Shown one piece after another: positions 1 to 11,614 of a DNA stretch of 64,000 nucleotides. Under the pieces are notes generated by a model. It did no database searches. It was not told the DNA's origin and saw only the letters and a list, made by a program, of their open reading frames with translations. The stretch is from NCBI GenBank assembly GCA_002633025.1, contig NMRB01002032.1, positions 53,598 to 117,597 of the forward strand, given 5' to 3'. A program made the position numbers and the translations under genes. This DNA comes from Notospermus geniculatus. Lineage: Eukaryota > Nemertea > Pilidiophora > Heteronemertea > Lineidae. Numbering within the stretch: the first letter of the stretch is position 1; the number at the start of each line of letters is the position of its first letter.

Positions 1-1117
1 AAGACATATTTCTGCAGTTTTTCACAAACTTTTGGGTCCCTAGGTTAATTAGGGTGGAAACCAGGGGGGTATGTACATTGCCCTTTTNAGTGTCAGTGTC
101 TGAATGGAAACGGTACCGAAACCGTGCTCGACACGAACCCAGGTCCGGGTCGACCACGGCACGCTTTAAGTGGAAGTGGAAAAGGGGCTTTTGTCCGAGG
201 TCTCCGATATCGGGGCCATGAGGACTCTGACAAATCAAATATACGATTATTTTGTATTTGGGCTTCTTTAAGGAGTTCTACCCTAAGGCTCTGTTTATGA
301 ACGCTGCCTATTAACCTGGCTCGTCATTTCACTCCCCTCGGGTGTCAGAATAATTTGCTATTGATAATTATGTCAAATTCGATATTTTGCGATACATGTA
401 TCTCAAGCTGTGATGCAATTAGCGAATACAAGGTTTGTCTCCTATGTTTGCTGAGCTCGGGATTCCAGTCACGTTTGCTATTGCCTAAAACGTCACAAGC
501 AGTAATTTTAAGTACTATTGTTACAGTCATAACAACAGTACATGTACTTACAATTACTAGTATGACATTGGTGAGCAGCATTTCAAATATGGAATGACCT
601 TGAAGGTCAAGGCCAAGGTCAAGGTCAAAAGGCCCCAAGATGGGGAAATGAATAAGAGCAACAGTTGGTCATAGAGATGTTCACCCCTGGTTCGTTTTCA
701 TTTCACTCCCAATCCCTCGTTGAACAATAAAACCGGACATAGATTCCAGGGGACTATGACCCCTGCCACACCGGTCGTGTAGAGTTAAAAATACCTCATT
801 TTCGGTTGGGATCTTGCAGTTTGGCTACAAGTAACTCCATTTACCACGCTAGTCCTTATACGTAATTATTCCCAGTTGTATCAAGTGGAAAATCAGTTTT
901 TCGGGCTGGCTTCGTTTGATCGACAAGACAATGAGTTGGTCATCTGTACTGAGCAGATTTGATCTCGTGGTCTGCATGACTGAACCCAAGATAGGGAAAC
1001 TAGTAATCGTGAAGCATCTTCTTTTTCTTCTGCACACCGCCCTGCGATTCAGTCATTTTCGCTCGGTTATATTGCCTCCATTATGCCCTGTGCTGTCCCT
1101 CATATGGTTAATTGCGA
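1..1117. other. Intergenic, no gene seen
   Basis: I find no convincing gene here; open frames are under 100 codons and lack recognisable motifs. An AAGGTCA-type short tandem repeat lies near 600-630, and the same motif recurs near 3,541-3,570 and 3,661-3,690. One undetermined base (N) is at 88. Confidence 0.5.
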
Positions 1118-1383
1118 GGCCCGTATGCACCAACCTCAGATTAGCACCAACCTCAGATTAGCCCCAATTCAGCTTAAGTCCAACTTAAGCTCCAGCTTAA
1201 ATTTTAATCCTATTGCACCAACCATCGCTGATCCAGAAGTGGGGCTTAAGCTCTTGAATGACAGGCTTAAGTTTAGGATTAACTCGGGCCTAAGCTCTTG
1301 ACATGCTTGAATAACAGCTTAAGTTATGGATCAGTTAAGCTGTAGCTTAAACCCAAATTCGGATCAGTTGGTGCATACGGGCC
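1118..1383. mobile_element. Palindromic MITE, GGCCCGTATGCACC ends
   Basis: The left end (1118-1134) and right end (1367-1383) are perfect 17-base inverted repeats beginning GGCCCGTATGCACCAAC. The interior is packed with copies of the palindrome CTTAAG and close variants in both orientations. No coding capacity is present. The terminal motif GCATACGG(G)CC recurs at the ends of the elements at 23,295-23,430 and 48,654-48,935, so this is a family, probably non-autonomous. Assignment to a PIF/Harbinger-like group (GG-rich ends) is inference. Confidence 0.75.
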
Positions 1384-1909
1384 CGAATGTCTAGATAACC
1401 CAGTTCTTGCTGAGAGTCTATCACGTGTACCATCTGTGTAATGATAGGCTGACCCTAAATCTGACCTTTCCCATCAGCCAACCATTCTGCTCGTCCAAGA
1501 GTAAAATGTATTCTGATTGGTTAAAAAAGCGTGATTTTTTTTAAAATTTTTTATCGGTCATTTCATCGGAACCAAACGAACGTCACTTTAAAGCCTGTCC
1601 AACCAATCAGCGTCCGCCATCAGGCTGCAACTGAGCAAAATCCTAAAACACTTTCTCCAGCGCGGCAGCGGAAACAGTAGTGGTGCCACCTGGCGGTAAA
1701 TCGGCAGAATACCGGCCATTCGAAGCAGTGGTTTGTGAAGGGTAGGTACGGAGCGAAACAAAACACTGCGAGAGGAGTGTAGGGCCAGGTATCAAAGCTG
1801 CAACCCCATCGTGTGCATACCTCAGCAACAGAAGACAAAAACGTTTGTCCATTTATTTTTTGGGATGAGTGATTGCCCAAACTGAATGTTGTCTCAAAGA
1901 AGAACGTTA
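1384..1909. other. Intergenic, no gene seen
   Basis: No recognisable coding sequence. The minus-strand open frame at 1,620-1,880 has no family features I can name. The stretch is the 3' flank of the exon ending at 1,910. Confidence 0.4.
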
Positions 1910-2887
1910 TTATTGTGAGTACACGTCTACAAATTGTAAACCATGGTTTCTGTCATATTGGGAAGAGAAAAGCATCACTATTTTACCATCCGGAGCAAAA
2001 TGTGCTTTAAATTTGTACGCACCACCGGTCCTTGGCTTGAAAGTATATAAAATCATCATCGGTTTGAAAGAACGACTCGCGAACAAGGGTCTTATCGTCT
2101 TACAGTTAACGTCGTATCCAAAAAATATCATTTTTTTCTCGTAAGACGTGTACAGCATGTAATACTGGAAAAATCTTTGGTGTTGTCGACTCCACACTGA
2201 ACCTACAGGAGGACGATATGACGTATCATCCCAAACTATCTGACCGACATACCCGTTTTTCCTTTGAAAAAGAAAGAAACCGGGCTTCGTAACATCGCAA
2301 TCATGGATCACGTCACTTTCAGCAGTGAACACTTTGTACATGCGTTGAAAGGCCTCACATGCGTGTGGGGGTTCCAGGTCAATTTTATTTAAGAGCACGA
2401 CCGATTTACTTGAGTTAACGAATGACATCGTGTAGACAGTTGCTTTTGTGCTTCCTGGAAAATCATACTTGCACGTGAACATGACTTTGTCTTTGTGAAA
2501 CACTGGGGGTGCTAGCATCGGTGCTTGACAGCAACGGTCAGATTTCGGTAAGGCCAGCTTAAACATGACTGACTGATTAGATATATCGAGAAGCTGAAAT
2601 ATTACTCTTCCAACGTGTCCAACAACGAGAAGAACTAAAAACCTTCTATTATAAAGACGCTGGTACATGAGTACATGAGCGCGTTTATATTTCACCAAAT
2701 GCCGAAGTTGAAACGTGTTATTTTCATGTTTATATAGTCTGACAGTGTTCGGGAATATACCGCCATCCGTATTTATTAATAAATATCCTGAAAGCATGTC
2801 ATACCACCAGGTATCCCGACCGGCGCGAAATTTAAAAGGCGGTTTGAGCGATGTTCTAGCGGTTCGTTTGTAATGTATCGTACGTTC
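1910..2887 (-). CDS. Terminal exon of a beta-propeller-like protein (uncharacterised)
   Basis: The exon reads 325 codons and ends in TAA at 1,912-1,910. I place its start at 2,887 because a pyrimidine-rich tract followed by AG (2,889-2,888) precedes GAACGT in phase 0. The open frame continues upstream but there it runs through a GACA/GTCT microsatellite, which is typical intron sequence. The protein is rich in alternating short hydrophobic stretches separated by turns, with Trp-Trp near its start and a final strand ending in VDVYSQ. That is the look of WD/kelch or F-box-associated propellers, but I see no diagnostic WD or kelch motif, so the fold is inference. Upstream exons (an F-box would be expected in such families) were not found. 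The ORF at 18,005-19,015 has a similar build and a similar C-terminus (VYIYS) and may be a distant relative. Confidence 0.5.
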   Translation of the reverse strand, partial: ERTIHYKRTARTSLKPPFKFRAGRDTWWYDMLSGYLLINTDGGIFPNTVRLYKHENNTFQLRHLVKYKRAHVLMYQRLYNRRFLVLLVVGHVGRVIFQLLDISNQSVMFKLALPKSDRCCQAPMLAPPVFHKDKVMFTCKYDFPGSTKATVYTMSFVNSSKSVVLLNKIDLEPPHACEAFQRMYKVFTAESDVIHDCDVTKPGFFLFQRKNGYVGQIVWDDTSYRPPVGSVWSRQHQRFFQYYMLYTSYEKKMIFFGYDVNCKTIRPLFASRSFKPMMILYTFKPRTGGAYKFKAHFAPDGKIVMLFSSQYDRNHGLQFVDVYSQ

Positions 2888-2978
2888 CTGTTTCAAGCAG
2901 AACAAAACAGTACAGTAATTATGTACATGTACATGTATTATTTTATAAATACTAGTATCGGAAACCATATTGTGTTTG

Positions 2979-3015
2979 GTCTGTCTGTCTGTCTGTCTGT
3001 CCGTCTGTCTGTCCA
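2979..3015. repeat. (GTCT)n microsatellite
   Basis: About nine near-perfect tetranucleotide units lie just upstream, in gene orientation, of the proposed splice acceptor at 2,888. This supports the view that the sequence before that acceptor is intronic. Confidence 0.9.
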
Positions 3016-3875
3016 GTCTGTCACACCTTGTAACTTTGTTCCTGAAACAGCTTGTACAGACCTGGCAAGGTAACATGACCTGAGCGACAAGATGGAATGA
3101 AAATTTCAGGTATCCCGGTGAAATTGATATATCAAAGGTTGAGATTTTGTCTGTCACACCTTTGTTTTTGGCTCCGAGGCCAGGTAGACTATAGTAACAA
3201 GTTCCTTCCCTATATGTTTATGGCCCTTGGCAAGATACTGGCATCAACAAATTTATTCTCCACGGTCAGCATCATAGTGATATTGATACGTCAAATTTGA
3301 TATTTTGGTATATCGGGAGATCTGGCACGGTAAGCGACCTGCAACTGGTATCGCAACATCATAGCTCACCCAAGGATGTTACTGCAACCTGAACTTTTCA
3401 GTTTGCACTTGCTCGGTCACATGATATTTGCGATATCATGACGAGATTTGAAATGCAAGTATGATTTCATGAGATAAGTCAGAATCCGGTGAAGGTAGAA
3501 GCCTAAGTTATCAAGGATGACCTTTCAGATTACGCAATGGCCTTGAAGGTCAGAGTTCAAGGTCAAGGTCAAACAGTTCTAAAGAGCAAATCTGAACAGA
3601 AACTAGTTAGAAGCGTGTATTAACCATCTTAGGTTTAATCAAGGCACCAAAAATACCTCTCAAGGCCCGAGGTCAAGGTCACAGTTGACCAGCTCCAGTA
3701 ACTTTTTATAACTTCAATTGGAAATTGGCTACTGGTACACTGACCACTGTCTTAATCGGAAACCATTGACATCGCTCCGATGTCCTTTTCTTGTTCTGTA
3801 GTATCAATTGAATCATTACTTACGAAGGAATTTGTCAACATGCCGAAATAAAATGAAGTCTTTCACTAAAAACCT
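3016..3875. other. Intergenic or intronic, no gene seen
   Basis: Nothing recognisable beyond short AAGGTCAAGGTCA-type repeats near 3,541-3,570 and 3,661-3,690. Upstream exons of the gene ending at 1,910 could lie here, but none was identified. Confidence 0.4.
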
Positions 3876-4238
3876 GGGGCGACCGCCACGAAACTACGAT
3901 AGCACTAACAGGGCCTAACAGAGAAATTCTGTAATAGCCATTGCATACCTCTCTGTTAAGGGCGGTTTACACTAGGTTGCACCAAGTTGCAAGTTGCAGC
4001 AACTTGCAACTTGTTGCAATCTACCTGGGACGGTTTACACACAGAAAAATCGATGCAACATCCAGCGTGATTGAGTTGCAACAAGTTGCATGCCCGTTTA
4101 CACATGCAACATTTATGAAACTTTTTGGTCTCATCAGGTTTTTGCAACAAGTTGCATGAAGTTGCATATGAAAAGTTGCATGTGTAAACGGGCCTTTAGG
4201 CACTGTTAGTGCTATCGGAGTTTCGTGACGGCCCGCCC
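3876..4238. mobile_element. Outer MITE carrying an inserted MITE
   Basis: Imperfect inverted ends of about 39 bases (3,876-3,915 and 4,199-4,238) start GGGCG and share the core CACGAAACT..GATAGCACTAACAG. The element is split by a second MITE at 3,958-4,197. No coding sequence is present. Confidence 0.75.
3958..4197. mobile_element. Inner MITE, AAGGGCGGTTTACAC / TTGCAACAAG family
   Basis: The ends AAGGGCGGTTTACAC and GTGTAAACGGGCCTT are inverted. The interior is an internal palindrome made of TTGCAACAAG, TTGCAAGTTGCA and variants. A second full-length copy of the same length (about 237-240 bases) lies at 52,436-52,672, which fixes the boundaries. Non-autonomous; no ORF. Confidence 0.85.
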
Positions 4239-6123
4239 TGATTACTGAATTAGTACTTACTGGAGTCTAACTTCCTCTACGTTGACGACAGAAGCTGTCT
4301 CGCCTTCAGAACTCAAGAGTCCAATTTAGTAGACCGGCCAAGACCAACTCAAGTTTTGAAATAAGCCGGTCTGGAGAACATTCCAGTAGCAGCAATCAAC
4401 TACATCGACAATATTTTTTATCCAACCAAAAAGGAAATAATACAAAAACTCAATTCAGCCATATTAATCATCAACCTCTGATCATAAATAATAGCCAATT
4501 CAGCCACATTAACCGCAAATCAAGCAGCCAATAGAACTCGACTGAAAACCCATAACCAATCAGTGAGGGGCATTGAAGTTATGAACAATTCGACCATTTA
4601 TTGCAGAAACTAATCATTTCTATCACGAAGTAACGTAAACAATTGCATAAAAATACCAATATTCAATTACACAGTGACAAAAGTTGATACCTACAGGGCA
4701 GACCATGCACAGAACACAAGAGTTAAGCCTACTTTATCCACAACTCGACCAAATGCATCATACGAACTTTGTTAATCAAATCGAAATGTTTGATTCATGT
4801 AAGCAATTGCAGCAACTCTGTTAATTCTCCACGGCAGTTATTGCATAAATGGACCCATAAACGAAGTTATAATGAAAATTAATTACATCGCCAGACAGAG
4901 AAATATTTGACTGTTGTGAGAATGTAATCAAATTAAGACACAAGCCATTAGGGAAAACATTATTTTCTATTGAGTTTGGTTTCCCGTATTTCACCTAAAT
5001 GACTTTCCTAATATAGATGCCTTGAGCAACTCACCGAAAAAAATAATAGAAAAAAATGTGGCAACACACTGTCAGACATGCTTACTGGCAACCAATGTGT
5101 GTTCAACAGGCACTACTTGATTGTTGAAGACACGACGGTACGTGTTTTTGTTTTTGTTCCAGTCAGTTGTAGTGTTGCGTATCACACCGGGGAAGAAGAA
5201 CAAGATGCAGATTTGTCAGTCCATCTGCCTTCGCCCACAGTAGTTAGATGCTTTCAAGGGATGGTTTAACAAGACCGTCCTCCAACAAAAGAGCTCAAAC
5301 ACCAGCCTGCCAGCCACTGGTTACTTGTCGTCCCACTCATGCAAAGAACACTTCACAAAGGCAGTGCTCCTCACATGGACTGGTAGTCTAGAACTTGAAC
5401 ATGATATTCGACATTCCCTACTCACATCAAGATCTAATGCCATTGCAGAAGGAAAGGAATGACAGAAGGTCCATAAGTACTAGGACTGCCCATTTGAAAT
5501 GAAATATCGAAGCCGTTACAAACCACTGTGTCTTGGCGATAGCCTTCAACAAAATGGCTTAGCTACGGTTTGTTGGTGCAATCGACCAAGTCTTTGTCAC
5601 AGAATCTACTTAAAGGGAGGACGTGATTAGTTTGCCAACACTTAGACATCACAGTACATTGTTGAACTGTTTACTTTTGCCCCAATGACGATGACCTTGT
5701 GGTGAACGCAACCCACCATGATGTTGAAAAATAGCGCTTTTGAACCTGTTAGAAGGGACAGCCAGAAGTAAAGAAACACGTTCGCAAGATTAGGATGGGT
5801 CATTACGAGACCGTCCCCAAGGGCAACGTGCTGAGACGAAATTCGGCAATTTCGTCAACATTGTCCCTAAAGCGAAAGGTGGCGACGAAGTTTCTGCTGC
5901 GAGATTGGACCCATAGTCAAACGCCAAAAGTCAGGATACCANTAAGTCCAACTCGACAGCAGCAAAAATACATGTCAAAGGAGTTTACAAGCTAACAATT
6001 AAAGTGAAAGTTACAAATTGGGGTAATGAAATCCAGGTATAGGTATAGGCCTACTGAGAACCAAGAATAATACAAAAATTATAAACAAATGTTTATTTTG
6101 TGATCTAAAAGCTAAGAAAATAA
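4239..6123. other. Intergenic, AT-rich, no gene seen
   Basis: I see no gene. An open frame at 5,078-5,269 (+) has no recognisable motif. One N is at 5,942. A TTTATT at about 6,091 (AATAAA on the minus strand) could serve as a distal poly(A) signal for the DUF4806 gene that ends at 6,988; this is a guess. Confidence 0.4.
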
Positions 6124-6600
6124 ACTACAATTCAGTTGATAACAGTCACCTGAGAGAGAAGTAATGTAAATTCACATGATTTAAAAACATTTGTACCGAC
6201 TATTGATCACATTAAGTAATGTTTCTATTTCCAACATGACAGCAGTTTTTTTCTATTGTTGAACTACATCAGAGGCATTCATTATTGCACAAGGGACTCA
6301 TAATTCCTATCGCTGTTTGCCATGAGTTGCAGAGCCCGATACGAAAATCTAGTCAGGAATAGATTACTACAATCTAGTTAGTAACACAGACGAGAGAAGT
6401 AATGTACATTCACATGATTTAAACAAATTTGCACTGACTATAGATTATATTAAGTAGTGTTCCTATTTCCAACATGGCAGCAGTTTTTTTCTATTGTTAT
6501 GAAATACATCAGCAGCATTCATTATTGCACAAGGGAATCATAATTCCTATCACCGTTTGCCCTCAGTTACGGAGTCTGATATGAAAATCTATTCAGGAAT
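6124..6600. repeat. Two tandem copies of a ~238-base unit
   Basis: The unit at about 6,124-6,360 recurs at about 6,365-6,600. Shared landmarks are GAGAGAAGTAATGTA, CAGCAGTTTTTTTCTATTG and CATTCATTATTGCACAAGGGA, with roughly 85-90 percent agreement by eye. The repeat sits downstream of the DUF4806 stop codon. Confidence 0.85.
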
Positions 6601-6772
6601 CTTCGGAGAGCCTAGGGCAAACCTCAATAGCACCCGGTCAGAGGCTTTTTCTGCATGAATTATGAAGATACCCAAATCAAATTTACAGTCAAGCACAATA
6701 ACCTCGGGCAACCAAGAAATCACATCAATAAACATGATAAAAATATCCAAGGTTACAATAAAAATGGCATTT

Positions 6773-6925
6773 AACAAATTTTCAAGTGATTGAAGTGAGA
6801 GAGAACATTAACTTATCAAATTTTCAAGTGATTGAGGTGAGAGAGAACATTCACTCAGGCTTAACAAATTTTCAAGTGATTGAAGTCAGAGAGAACATTC
6901 ACTTAACAAATTTTCAAGTGAAGTC
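6773..6925. repeat. Minisatellite, AACAAATTTTCAAGTGA units
   Basis: Four units of roughly 45 to 65 bases share AAATTTTCAAGTGATTGAAG followed by GAGAGAACATT. The array ends about 60 bases before the DUF4806 stop codon, so it would be in or near that gene's 3' UTR. Confidence 0.85.
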
Positions 6926-6987
6926 AGACAGTCTTTTCACATGCAGGACGAATAGCTGAAATGTTGTCCGATACCGCCCTAACCATG

Positions 6988-9900
6988 CTAACCGCTAGTT
7001 TCTTCGTCATTGAGAGTGGCAGCATCTGAAGTGGCAGCATCTGAAGTGGCAGCATCTGAAGTGGCAGCATCTGGCATTTGTGCGCTTTTCCTTGCTTCCC
7101 TGAGTTTCCTTCCCCCGTCTCTGTCTGCTGCTTGGGCGAACCACTTCCCAGCGACCAATCCTATCTCTTTTTCGGTGGCATTCTTGGATATATCGTTGCA
7201 TCGCACCGCTTCTGTAAAAGAAAATTTGAGGATGCAAGATGGAAAAAGCAAATACATGTATACATTGTACGAAATACCCTCTCATCATTTCTTCATTCTT
7301 TGGTTCCTGCAATTAAAAAAAAATAAATCGTTGTGGAAGTTTTTCCGATGATTCCACTACAAATTCTTGGCCAATTCAGTGATGAAGATGTACTGTAACA
7401 TAAATATTCAATTTGCTGAAGTCTAGACTTGTGCCACACAGACAGACAATGAAAATGGATGCTGCGCCACCATAAGAACTCACCAGGTGAGGTATATATG
7501 ACGGTCTGTTAGTGGCAAATAAACCGCTATCGAAGCAGGTATGATCAAGACCCCTGTATAACTCCGGAGCAAATATGACCTGGTCACACATGATGGCAGA
7601 CTGGATGTGCCATATCTGTGTACAAACGCTTTTCTTATTTTTATCCCATATCTCTTTTCTTTCAAAATGTACTTTGAAAAACAGCGAAAAATGTCCAGAC
7701 TTACAGAAATAAAACGTAAAATTTAATTTCGAGAGATAGGAATACTCACTGCACAAAAGACTGAACAGCTTAAGTTCATCGAATGCCAATTTCTTTTGTC
7801 TTCCGCTCATGCTATACATCTTTGCTATGTCATTGAGCAACACGTTCTTCAGTATCCTTCTGACGACATCGGGTGTGTCTTTGCCTCCGTAGACACACAT
7901 ACCTTTTATCTGTTTCAAAAAGACAAAATAGCAAATATCATTAAGAACAGACATACATGCGTCGTCATCATGCTACACGTACAATTACAAAGGAATGCAT
8001 GTTAGGAATCATAATTTACTATGAACTGAAAACTAATTCGGTTTGCCCAGAAATAATACACCAAATTATATGCCAACTTTGCGATTGAGTGGGAATTTAT
8101 TCTTCAAAGATTTTGAGGAAAAGTGTCACATAACTTACAGCATGCGTCTGGAGTGGCTTCGAATCTTTCAGTCGCCTGTCGAGCGCGTTTACTGCCTCCA
8201 CTGACCGAAGTGGAAACATATCTTCCTCTTCCTCTTGGTCAAGTGAGGCAGCAGCTTGATGTGTCATTAGTTGTTCCAGAGCCTTCCTCTGTCTCTTCTG
8301 TTCAGCCTTAATTTCCTCGAGACATGTGAAGATTTTGGCTGAAATTGCACAGGAAATATTAAAAAATAAAACAGCTAAACAACAAACAGAAAAACTGAAG
8401 TTGAAAACACCAGGCTAAAGCAAACCTCGGTTTATCTCTAACCACGCATTTTATGCTGTTCATGTACAGGTATGTGAAAATGACATGAATGATGTAAGAA
8501 AGTGATTTTTGAACTCTTTGGACCTACCAAGCACGGCATCAGAAACATTTGACGACTCTCCACGAAGGACTCCTGAAGCTGTTCCACCTCCCACGGCTGC
8601 ACCTGGCACATTTTTCGCTGAAATTGAAATAACACGAAAGGTTAAAAATGACAGCAATGGATTGTGGGAAATCTTTATGCCAAGGGAGAGAGCTGGGGAT
8701 TACATGTAGAAGGGACCAAGGTCAAGGAAGATGGACACAATGTCATGGAAGATGGACACAAGGTCATTTGATGCTCCACCTGGGGTGTAAAGCGGGCCTC
8801 ACACGAGGACAGTTCTGACGGCAGTTCAAACAAAATACTGTGCAGAACCTCAGTAACACCGTGAGGGTATTTTGAGTCCTCCCTAGGGCCCACCTCTCCA
8901 CCAACTTTCATGACCCTGGGCCTTGCGGTTGTGAAACGTGCTAGTTTAACGGACGACACAGACACACACACAGCTGAGCTAAAAATGAATAATAAATATA
9001 AATCATTTACCTTGATTTTGTCCATTGACTGTCCTTGCACTTGTGGTGCTCGGTGATAACATTTGTGATGTGTTTGAGACACAAGCAGCAGATTTTGCTC
9101 CTGGTGTTGTCCGAGCTGGAGGAGTCGATGAGGGTCGGTTCGGGGTACTAGCTGTTGTTGCGTTTGGCGTTGTGCGTCTTTTTTCTGTGGTTGATGTACG
9201 CGATGATAAACTGGTTTGGACTGAAAAAAGGAAGACTCATTTTTCATATTCTGTGTGAAAAAAATGGGACTTGGTACTCATTCTTGTTTCTGGGTTTGTT
9301 ACTTGCATGTAAACATGGCCTCGTGGTCAGCTTAAGCTTTCTGAAAAAGCGAAGAGCAGAGGCAATCTGTCCCGTCATGTAAAACTCACTGTTAGATAGT
9401 TTGGGTGGAGCGAAAGGCAGTGGAGCTTGATTCTCTTCAACATCAGTGTCGCTGTCTTCAGTGGGAGGTGATATTCTCCGTGGAATGAATGTTGGGGAGT
9501 CCGACTCATCTCGAAATCTCTGTGGTGATCTAGTAAAATAAATATAACTTTGTTCATAATGACGGCTATTTACCAGAAGAGAAATGTTCGGTGCGGAATG
9601 TGGGAAGGAAACTGACATGCATGTTATTCAGATGATTAGGCCTACTAGTGAAATAACTGTGTGAATATAAATCCAGGAGGTCACCACAGAACAAAAAGAA
9701 CCCTTTGTTGCCTTCAACATTCTGCCATTGTCGACTCTTCCTCTTCATTCAATAAGTACAGGGAACCCAGGAAGACAATACTTTCCCCCATTGGCATTGT
9801 AATTGTATGCACTGAACGTGATTACCTTCTCCTTCTCTTAGTCGGCTGATTTTCACCATCGCTACTTTCAAAGTTAGATGTTTCCTCAATGACTTTACAT

Positions 9901-11614
9901 TTTTGACATGCCTTATCCCACGAACCTGAAACAGGGACATACATGTACATGTACCTTCATGTATGATATGTCAGAGCTAACTAGCAATAGCAGTACAAAG
10001 GCCTATTTTTTTGACAAGGAAGGTGTCAGTAAATCCCTTTCTAATTCTATAGTGACTAAATGTACCTCGAATTCTGGTTTAAAGTAATTTCATACACGGA
10101 TATAATAGGACGGTCTCACTATCCGGTCTACATGTATTTAAATAATGGCCGGGGCTATTCGTACCGTGACGGTGCAAATAACGCCAAACCAGATCTTATT
10201 CGTACCGTGACGGTGTGAATAGTGCGCCGTCGGTTCTTATTCGTACCGTGACGGTGTGAATAGTGCGCCGCCGGTTCTTATTCGTACCGTGACGGTGTGA
10301 ATAGTGCAGGAATAGCTCTTATTTACACCGTCACGGTGGGAATAGTGCGTGGAGAATGATTATTCGTACCGTGACGGTGATGTACAATTTCTGCACCGTA
10401 ACTCGGACAGTGCGACTGTGGGCAGCAGATCTAAAATGATATTTTAGCCTGGGCAATTTTTTTCCTTTGACGGGGTCCAGTGATCCCATCTTTCACAGTT
10501 AATGATGAAATGTTGGCCTCTGCTGTCTGATGATAAAATATTTTTCATAGGCCTAGGCTAGGCCTAGGAGGGCTAGGCACTAATTTTTTTGAAAAAAAAT
10601 TTGGCTCAAGAATTACGCAGTTCCCCGTTTTCCGACAGTCACAATCACGATATCGATAAAAAGACGAAAAGAAGAATAAGGAGGTGAAAGAAGAACTAAA
10701 AGAAAAGAAGAACTAAAAGAAAATAACAGAACATGACGGGGCTCGAACCCGCGACTTTCCGTTTGTAAACCACCCACGCAAACCACTCGGCCACTGAGGC
10801 TCATGCTGCGAACTGTGGGGAATCATTATACTTTAGTAGGCCTACCTTGCCCAAAAGCATTGACTATAAAACTTTTTTCCCTGGTAGTGGTTGTAAATTA
10901 ACGTTTTCATCAAGAATACTGAAAAAAAATCCGGCATTGTGCGAGATGATACCGGTAACTTCATCTGGCATGCCTTGAATGAAGCCCTCTGATTGGCTGT
11001 TTACGACGGTGTGAATAAGATCTGGTTTGGCGTTATTTGCACCGTGACGGTACGAATAGCCAGTGCGTTTCATTGTAAGTACAGAGCAAATGAATCACAC
11101 CCTGACATGCCTGACTCTAATTAGGTCCAGCAACCATTTTTGGGGCTTGGACTCTGTTCAATCCTTAATTGCTGACAGGTCCTGTTCTGTTCAATCCTTA
11201 ATTGCTGACAGGTCCTGTTTACACAGGTTAATATTTAGATCTACATTGGGATTCAGCTCAGTCTTTTCTGAATTTTTGCAGTGAAGTGTCCAGCTCAACG
11301 AAGACCTGTTTGGGTGGAAAATTTGCAAAGATTCTGGGATTTGACTTTTTGTATACCGGTACATGTATATCTGACATGCCTGAAGGAAAGAAAAGAAAAC
11401 TTCAATACTTACTTGTTTTATACCAAGGGGCCTTAATGGGCAATGAGACCCATGAGTCCTGCGGTACCTCCATCTTTTTTGCTGCGATCCTACATCTATT
11501 TGGATTATACGGCGGCCAGAGGGCGCAGCTGGTGCCATCCAGCCAGGTCTCAGGAATGACAGCGAGTTCGTTTGTGTCAGTGTACTCGACAACCAAGTAC
11601 ATGTTTGATGACAT
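6988..11614 (-). CDS. DUF4806-domain protein, eight exons, 441 aa
   Basis: Spliced on the minus strand from exons 11614-11413, 9925-9826, 9529-9390, 9220-9011, 8617-8528, 8338-8139, 7909-7750 and 7211-6988. All introns are GT-AG, phases match at all seven junctions, and the total is 1,326 bases (442 codons with stop). Residues 1-67 are the N-terminal module seen in many invertebrate DUF4806 and BEN-type proteins, with YLVVEYTD (6-13), AVIPETWL (18-25) and WPPY (33-36). Residues about 70-245 are low-complexity, acidic then Ser/Thr/Pro-rich, with a basic KRRRR patch that could act in nuclear import. A charged helix (about 249-287) leads into DUF4806: FPLRSVEAV at 289-297, VVRRIL and QKKLAF in exon 7, and KWFAQAADRDGGRK in exon 8. 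The C-terminus holds a five-residue repeat (DAATS) encoded by a 15-base tandem repeat. The molecular function of DUF4806 is not established; DNA or chromatin association is inference. Intron 1 is enlarged by a 0.9 kb inverted-repeat element. Confidence 0.87.
7010..7074. repeat. 15-base coding minisatellite in the DUF4806 last exon
   Basis: Four units of AGTGGCAGCATCTGA (plus strand) encode Asp-Ala-Ala-Thr-Ser repeats on the minus strand. The unit is a multiple of three, so copy-number changes keep the frame. Confidence 0.9.
10153..11061. mobile_element. Inverted-repeat element with ACCGTGACGGT arrays, in DUF4806 intron 1
   Basis: Left end 10,153-10,202 and right end 11,012-11,061 are inverted copies over about 50 bases (GGCTATTCGTACCGTGACGG... 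and its complement). Inside the left end, the near-palindrome TTCGTACCGTGACGGTGTGAA repeats every 40-45 bases, giving at least five units up to 10,390; a further one or two are at the right end. Such subterminal arrays are typical binding sites for a transposase or its partner protein. There is no transposase ORF, so it is non-autonomous. It carries a tRNA-derived sequence at 10,735-10,803. Confidence 0.85.
10735..10803 (-). repeat. tRNA-derived SINE head
   Basis: Read on the minus strand, the sequence has an A-box-like TGGCCGAGTGG and a B-box-like GGTTCGAGCC at tRNA spacing, with a paired T arm (GCGGG / CCCGT). The acceptor stem does not pair, so it is not a functional tRNA gene. A T-rich tail (TTTTCTTTTAGTTCTTC-like units) follows, as in a tRNA-derived SINE. 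The A box resembles the tRNA-Ser/Leu type. Confidence 0.7.

Noticed and set aside
1910-3157. Taking the whole 415-codon frame as protein
   Set aside because: The upstream part starts at GTG and runs through a GTCT microsatellite, so it is most likely intron; the exon is better started at 2,887.
10153-10390. Regularly spaced repeats that look CRISPR-like
   Set aside because: The genome is eukaryotic, units are palindromic and merge with the ends of an inverted-repeat element, and spacing and spacers are not those of a CRISPR array.
10735-10803. Functional tRNA gene
   Set aside because: A and B boxes are present but the acceptor stem does not pair and a T-rich SINE-like tail follows.
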